Source: CAYFWF01 sp964346815
GTDB lineage: Bacteria > Acidobacteriota > Aminicenantia > Aminicenantales > Aminicenantaceae
Assembly (NCBI GenBank): GCA_964346815.1
Contig: CAYFWF010000018.1
Coordinates: forward strand, 1-64,000
Direction of reading: 5' to 3'
DNA length: 64,000 nucleotides
The first letter of the stretch is position 1. Every line of letters starts with the position of its first letter. The position numbers and the translations under genes are program-made. The notes below the pieces were generated by a model. The model worked only from the letters and a program-made list of their open reading frames with translations. It was not told where the DNA came from and did no database searches. Shown here one piece after another: positions 60,140-64,000 of this stretch.

Positions 60140-60520
60140 TCAACTTCCCCATTTTTTGGCCATCGGGTCAGCCCTCGGTCACGAACAGTCTGGAGGGCTG
60201 ACCCCGTTCTTTATATTGTGGGTGCTTTGATATAAAATACTGGGAAATTTAGGTGAACTCTTTATATGTTTTTGTTTAAATATAAAATTTAATGGAAGAA
60301 AACAGCCAAAAATATCGTCTAATAAAAGTGAAAGAGGAGAAGACCGCTATAAAAAATGCCAAGTTTGCCCGAGTATGAAATTCTTATCCTTCCAAAAAGC
60401 CGGGATGGACTTGCGGCAGGCTCAAAAAAACAAAAAAGGTTTTATGAGAAAAACTATCCTGATCTGCTGGAACTCAGCCTTAAAAGTTCTTTAAAAAAAA
60501 ATTAAAAAAAGGAGAAGCGT
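60140..60520. other. Intergenic region with perfect hairpin and possible 49-codon frame
   Basis: GGGTCAGCCCTC (60165-60176) pairs perfectly with GAGGGCTGACCC (60193-60204) around 16 bases, shortly after the Spy-like gene. It may be a terminator or a repeat element. From ATG 60356 a 49-codon frame runs to 60505 (MPSLPEYEILILPKSRDGLA..., with FYEKNYPDLLELSL); GAGGAGA lies 15 bases upstream, which is rather far. It may be a relic or a small gene. Confidence 0.4.
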
Positions 60521-62641
60521 TTGCTTAAGAGAGGGAGTCTATTCCTGTCGTCGGTTATTTACTTTTTATTGTTCTTGTGTATACCTCACATTTCTGGCCA
60601 GGATCGGACGAAAACAATCTCTGTCTCCCGCGTAGAAAGTCCACCTGAAATCGATGGTCAAATTGAAGACATCTGCTGGAAGAATATTCAACCTGTCTCA
60701 GGATTTTTCCAATACGATCCCTTCAACGGAGAAAAAGCTTCAGAAGAAACACTTGTCTGGGCAGTCTATGACCAGCATCATATCTACTTCGCCTTCCTGA
60801 TGAAGGATTCCCATCCGGATAAAATCTGGGCCGAACTCACTCCACGGAACGAATATGAGAACAACGATTCGATCACCCTGATCCTGGATACATATAATGA
60901 TAAGCGGACCAGTATCGAATTCACCGTAAATCCCAGGGGTGTCCAGAAGAATTCCGTGGAAACCATATGGAAATCCGGGGCGGTTATCCGAAGCGATGGA
61001 TGGTCTGCCGAAATGGCCATTCCTTTCAAATCTTTAAGGTTTTCTCCCGAAGAACACCAAGTTTGGGGGATAAACTTCGAAAGGTACATTCACCGTATGA
61101 ATGAAACAGACTTCTGGACCGATGTGGACAGGGATATCCCCCGCCTCCACCAGATGGGGGAGCTGAGAGGATTGTCTGGAGTACGTCCCGGACACAATCT
61201 CGAATTCTTCCCTTATGCAGGTGTCAGATCTTCGCGGTGGGATGGAGATAAAGATGACAAAGTGGCGGCAGGACTGGACGTCAAGTATGGGATCCTTCCC
61301 AATCTCTATCTGGATATGACAGCGAGCCCTGACTTCAGCGAAGTGGAATCCGATCCTTTTATCTATCAGCTCTCTCCCTATGAAAACTATTTCAGGGAAA
61401 ACCGCCCGTTTTTTTCCGAAGGCAGCCGGTACTTCCAGCTTTCCACAGAACGTGCACACTTTTGGGGGCACGATCTCAGTCTTTTTTATTCCCGGCGCAT
61501 CGGCAATCCGAAAATCGCGGCCAAAATCTCCGGAAAAACCGGGGGATATTCTTTTGGCGTGTTGGGCGCTGTAAACGATGAGGAGAATGGGGACGCATTG
61601 TTCAGCGTTGTTCGTATTCAGAAAGATATCTTCAAGAATTCCCAGATCGGTATCTACTTCGCTGGAATGAACGCGCTCGAAGATTACAGCCGGAATTTCG
61701 CCATAGACTACAATTTCAATTTTAGGGATATTTACTATCTCCGCGGTATGAGCGCATTTTCCTTTAACCAGGGCGTCACCAGCAGTAATAACGGGATGCA
61801 TATCATCTATTTTGAAAGAGATGCCGATGCCGGTGTACAACTGCAGATGAACTTTCAAAGGATTGAAGAAAATGTTGAAGTCAGGACTGGATTCGTCAAC
61901 CAGACCGACTTCCAAATGACCGAGCTGAGCACAGGATATGCCTGGAGGTTCAACCGGGGCCAGCTCAAACGCATCAGTCTAGATGTTGAGGGAAACCTCA
62001 AACAGGATACTCACGGAAATACAGTCGGCAATTCAATTGATCTGAGATACTGGGCAGAGTTCTTAGCGAAATTTTTTATCCATGGGGGATTTTCAACAGG
62101 AAAGAGCAAGTATCAGATATTAGATACGGATGATTACCTGGTTTGGACACCGCATTTTGTTCAGACTTATGGCGGAGACATAGATTTTCGTTGGGACCGG
62201 GGAGGATTTTTAAAGGAAGTGAGTATCGAGATGGGGTGGGAAAAAAGAGGGATCTATAACCAGGACTTCACGGCGGTGGAATCTGGTTCGGATATACGCA
62301 CGGAGGTCGAACTGACACTGCGGCCTCTCAGCAACTTCGAGTGGTCAGTCAGCACGGATTGGACAAAGCAGTCCATAGATCGAACCGGAGAGACTGTATT
62401 CGACGGGATGACTTATGCAACTGGCCTGCACTTCCAGGTGACGCGCCGCCTTTTTCTGAGCACGCGGCTCTTTGGTGAAACCAGGGAAGATCAGTACAGT
62501 CTGGACTTTTTAGTTGGGTATTATTTCGGGGCCGGAAACATCATTCAGCTCAGCTATAAAAAAAGCGAGAGAAACGAGGGTCTTTTAAGGGAAGGAGGCC
62601 ATACCATCACCTTAAAGGTATCCTATCTATTGAGAATTTGA
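60521..62641 (+). CDS. DUF5916 outer-membrane barrel protein with CBM9-like domain
   Basis: Protein of 706 aa. TTG start at 60521 with AAAGGAG placed 7 bases upstream. The signal peptide ends near residue 25. The CBM9-like domain (about 27-215) has PPEIDGQIEDICWKNIQPVS, YFAFLMKDSHPDKI and DGWSAEMAIPFKSLRF. The DUF5916 beta-barrel follows: TASPDFSEVESDPF, ENRPFFSEGSRYF and alternating strands up to TLKVSYLLRI, which has no final aromatic. Such proteins are thought to bind or take up carbohydrates at the outer membrane. Confidence 0.88.
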   Translation: MLKRGSLFLSSVIYFLLFLCIPHISGQDRTKTISVSRVESPPEIDGQIEDICWKNIQPVSGFFQYDPFNGEKASEETLVWAVYDQHHIYFAFLMKDSHPDKIWAELTPRNEYENNDSITLILDTYNDKRTSIEFTVNPRGVQKNSVETIWKSGAVIRSDGWSAEMAIPFKSLRFSPEEHQVWGINFERYIHRMNETDFWTDVDRDIPRLHQMGELRGLSGVRPGHNLEFFPYAGVRSSRWDGDKDDKVAAGLDVKYGILPNLYLDMTASPDFSEVESDPFIYQLSPYENYFRENRPFFSEGSRYFQLSTERAHFWGHDLSLFYSRRIGNPKIAAKISGKTGGYSFGVLGAVNDEENGDALFSVVRIQKDIFKNSQIGIYFAGMNALEDYSRNFAIDYNFNFRDIYYLRGMSAFSFNQGVTSSNNGMHIIYFERDADAGVQLQMNFQRIEENVEVRTGFVNQTDFQMTELSTGYAWRFNRGQLKRISLDVEGNLKQDTHGNTVGNSIDLRYWAEFLAKFFIHGGFSTGKSKYQILDTDDYLVWTPHFVQTYGGDIDFRWDRGGFLKEVSIEMGWEKRGIYNQDFTAVESGSDIRTEVELTLRPLSNFEWSVSTDWTKQSIDRTGETVFDGMTYATGLHFQVTRRLFLSTRLFGETREDQYSLDFLVGYYFGAGNIIQLSYKKSERNEGLLREGGHTITLKVSYLLRI

Positions 62642-62661
62642 GAATACAATAAAGAAACCGG

Positions 62662-63108
62662 TCATGGTTTCTTTTCAGGCGGAGGAAGCTTCCTTCGAGG
62701 CTCAGGAAAAGGCCGGCCTCTGGGCGGCCAGTGTCTTCGGTCTCTCCTCGGCCAAAGCTTTCGATGCCTCATCATTTTGCCCAGGCGTTTTTTTTGCTCT
62801 GGGGTGAGGATGGACTCTAATTCCTTCCGCAAAGATTCAAAAGAGGATTCCATCCCTTCTCTCAAGTTTTTTTGAAGTTCCGCGATGTTTTCTGCATGTT
62901 CTTGAATGATCTTCCTGATATGTTCACGCTGTTCGGGGGTAGGATTTATTGTCTGCTCGAAAACGGGGATAAATCTGGATGGAGTGATCATGGCAAAGGC
63001 TCTTTTTATCCGATAATGCATATAAGCCCTGCTGAGGAGAAATCCGAATACAATTCCTATGATCAGGGTTAAAATAATGACTAAAGTTGTTTTTGCTTTT
63101 ATATTCAT
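62662..63108 (-). CDS. Spy/CpxP-like membrane-anchored periplasmic protein
   Basis: Protein of 148 aa. An N-terminal membrane anchor (residues 8-28) is followed by a helical domain with INPTPEQREHIRKI and ILTPEQKKRLGKM (LTxxQ-type) and a Pro/Arg-rich tail. It lies 15 bp after the anti-sigma-like gene, so it is probably the third gene of the ECF operon and an envelope-stress sensor for it. Confidence 0.75.
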   Translation of the reverse strand: MNIKAKTTLVIILTLIIGIVFGFLLSRAYMHYRIKRAFAMITPSRFIPVFEQTINPTPEQREHIRKIIQEHAENIAELQKNLREGMESSFESLRKELESILTPEQKKRLGKMMRHRKLWPRRDRRHWPPRGRPFPEPRRKLPPPEKKP

Positions 63109-63123
63109 TCTGGTGTCTCCATC

Positions 63124-63537
63124 TTAGAATAAAGGGAAATCGATTATCTCTTCAATCGCAACATCCGAGGCATAAAAAATTTCTTCTGTGGAAAGGGCAT
63201 CTCCAGTCCGCAAATTGACCAGCAGAAGAATGATCAAGACCGCTGCACCGACCAGGGCAAGCCTTCGAAACATCATGAGGAGTGTTTCGTAGAAAGCCTC
63301 GAATCCATTTTTTCTCTCACCCAAAGACTCGATGCGGCTCATCACTCTTTCTGCAAAGTGAGGTTTGAAAGAGGGCTTAGGGCTTTCAGCTATTGCCCGG
63401 CGCTGGTCCAGAATCCGGTCTCTTTCCATGCGCAGTTCTTCAAACCGGTCCAGCGCTTCTCTGAGTGTTCGCTGTTCTTTTTCATTCAGTTCTTGGTCAA
63501 ATGACCTGAAAAGAAGTTCCAAAATTTTTTTATCCAT
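63124..63537 (-). CDS. Probable membrane anti-sigma factor
   Basis: Protein of 137 aa. The N-terminal helical domain (LLFRSFDQELNEKEQRTLRE, AL..FEELR) resembles the anti-sigma domain but lacks the zinc HxxxCxxC motif. A membrane helix (about 90-108) is followed by a short periplasmic part. It overlaps the sigma factor by 8 bases, the normal arrangement. It would hold the sigma factor at the membrane. Confidence 0.7.
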   Translation of the reverse strand: MDKKILELLFRSFDQELNEKEQRTLREALDRFEELRMERDRILDQRRAIAESPKPSFKPHFAERVMSRIESLGERKNGFEAFYETLLMMFRRLALVGAAVLIILLLVNLRTGDALSTEEIFYASDVAIEEIIDFPLF

Positions 63538-64000
63538 TCTCTTCCCCTCTTGAATCGATTGTATCCCAGTACAAAGGGGCCAGTATCTCTTTGAGCTTGA
63601 TTTGTGCTCGGGCCAGTCTAGAGAGAACGGTCCCGATTGGAAGCTTCAAGATCTGGGCGGTCTCACTCGTCGAATAGCCGTCGATCAAACGCAGGACAAT
63701 GACTGTGCGGTGTTTCGGGTCAAGCTTTTGAATACCCGTTTGTACGATGTCTTTAAGTTCCTTTCTCTGATTCTTCTCATGCTTATCGGGCAAATTTTCC
63801 ATTTCCGCCTCAGTTCTTGAGGAGAAACGCCCTCTTTTTCGTTGACGGCGTTTGAGCTCATTGAGCGAAAGATTAATGGCAATCCTGGTGAGATAGGTCC
63901 TCACACCGGACTTTCCTTTGAATCTTTCCAGAGATCGATAAAACCGGATAAAAGTCTCCTGCCCGACATCTTCTGCTTCTGGACAATGTCCCAACATTCC
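63530..64000 (-). CDS. ECF RNA polymerase sigma factor (5' end outside window)
   Basis: Partial. The end of region 2 (CPEAEDVGQETFIRFYRSLERF), linker, and region 4 (LDPKHRTVIVLRLIDGYSTS, ETAQILKLPIGTVLSRLARA) are visible. The frame continues past base 64000, so the start and most of region 2 are missing. First gene of an operon with the anti-sigma and Spy-like genes. The target promoters cannot be read here. Confidence 0.92.
   Translation of the reverse strand, partial: GMLGHCPEAEDVGQETFIRFYRSLERFKGKSGVRTYLTRIAINLSLNELKRRQRKRGRFSSRTEAEMENLPDKHEKNQRKELKDIVQTGIQKLDPKHRTVIVLRLIDGYSTSETAQILKLPIGTVLSRLARAQIKLKEILAPLYWDTIDSRGEENG

Noticed and set aside
61034..61915. 293-codon open frame antisense to the DUF5916 gene
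   Set aside because: No family signal or ribosome site; the sense strand is clearly coding.
1..64000. CRISPR array, tRNA, rRNA, intact insertion sequence or phage genes
   Set aside because: No regularly spaced identical repeats, no cloverleaf or rRNA-like stretch and no transposase or integrase frame was found by reading both strands; a covariance-model search could still find a small RNA.

Overview
The window looks like a chromosomal segment from a diderm bacterium. Many proteins carry Sec, Tat or lipoprotein signals, and there is a DUF5916-type outer-membrane barrel protein and a periplasmic xanthine-dehydrogenase-family enzyme. The mix of families (TPR/TolB-like propellers, zinc-ribbon Ser/Thr kinase with TolB-like and TPR tail, PadR-HAAS pair, DUF5916, large HExxH metalloprotease) resembles Acidobacteriota, perhaps the Aminicenantes group. 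That placement is inference; no rRNA, tRNA, CRISPR array or intact insertion sequence was seen.

Positions 1-29,172 are dominated by four tandem paralogous three-gene cassettes, A to D. Each encodes a membrane histidine kinase with a TPR-like extracytoplasmic sensor, an OmpR-family response regulator, and, after a nearly constant 104-108 bp gap, an exported TPR plus beta-propeller protein ending in the signature W[VI][ML]ENFLP. Cassette A lacks only its kinase start. Between the cassettes lie an MntA/HepT-like toxin-antitoxin pair with a decayed duplicate, a small membrane protein, a two-subunit molybdenum hydroxylase, AbrB/RelE-like and HicBA pairs, a periplasmic methionine sulfoxide reductase, VapB with a broken VapC, an Smr protein and several PIN/Smr remnants. 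Upstream of kinase and propeller genes in cassettes B and C there is a repeated promoter layout: AAC, 8 bp, AAC, then 21 bp to a -10 hexamer. Cassettes A and D have different 11-bp-spaced repeats. These differences follow differences in the regulators' recognition helices.

Positions 29,686-43,075 hold metabolic and exported enzymes: a Ser/Thr kinase-like protein whose catalytic Asp is replaced by Asn, two ABM-like small proteins, a large zinc metalloprotease, a Tat-exported M24 peptidase, an RraA-like protein, an aminotransferase, a TraB/GumN-like lipoprotein and a glycerate kinase.

Positions 43,161-60,139 hold several small repressor-controlled membrane modules (PadR-HAAS, BlaI-M56 peptidase, GntR with a microprotein and two ABC-2 transporters). 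Each has a recognisable promoter with an overlapping inverted repeat. Between them are a permease-USP fusion, a PhoX-like enzyme, an amidase, a second aminotransferase, a PEGA-like lipoprotein and a sulfatase.

The window ends with two Spy/CpxP-like proteins flanking a DUF5916 barrel, and an ECF sigma/anti-sigma operon running off the right edge.
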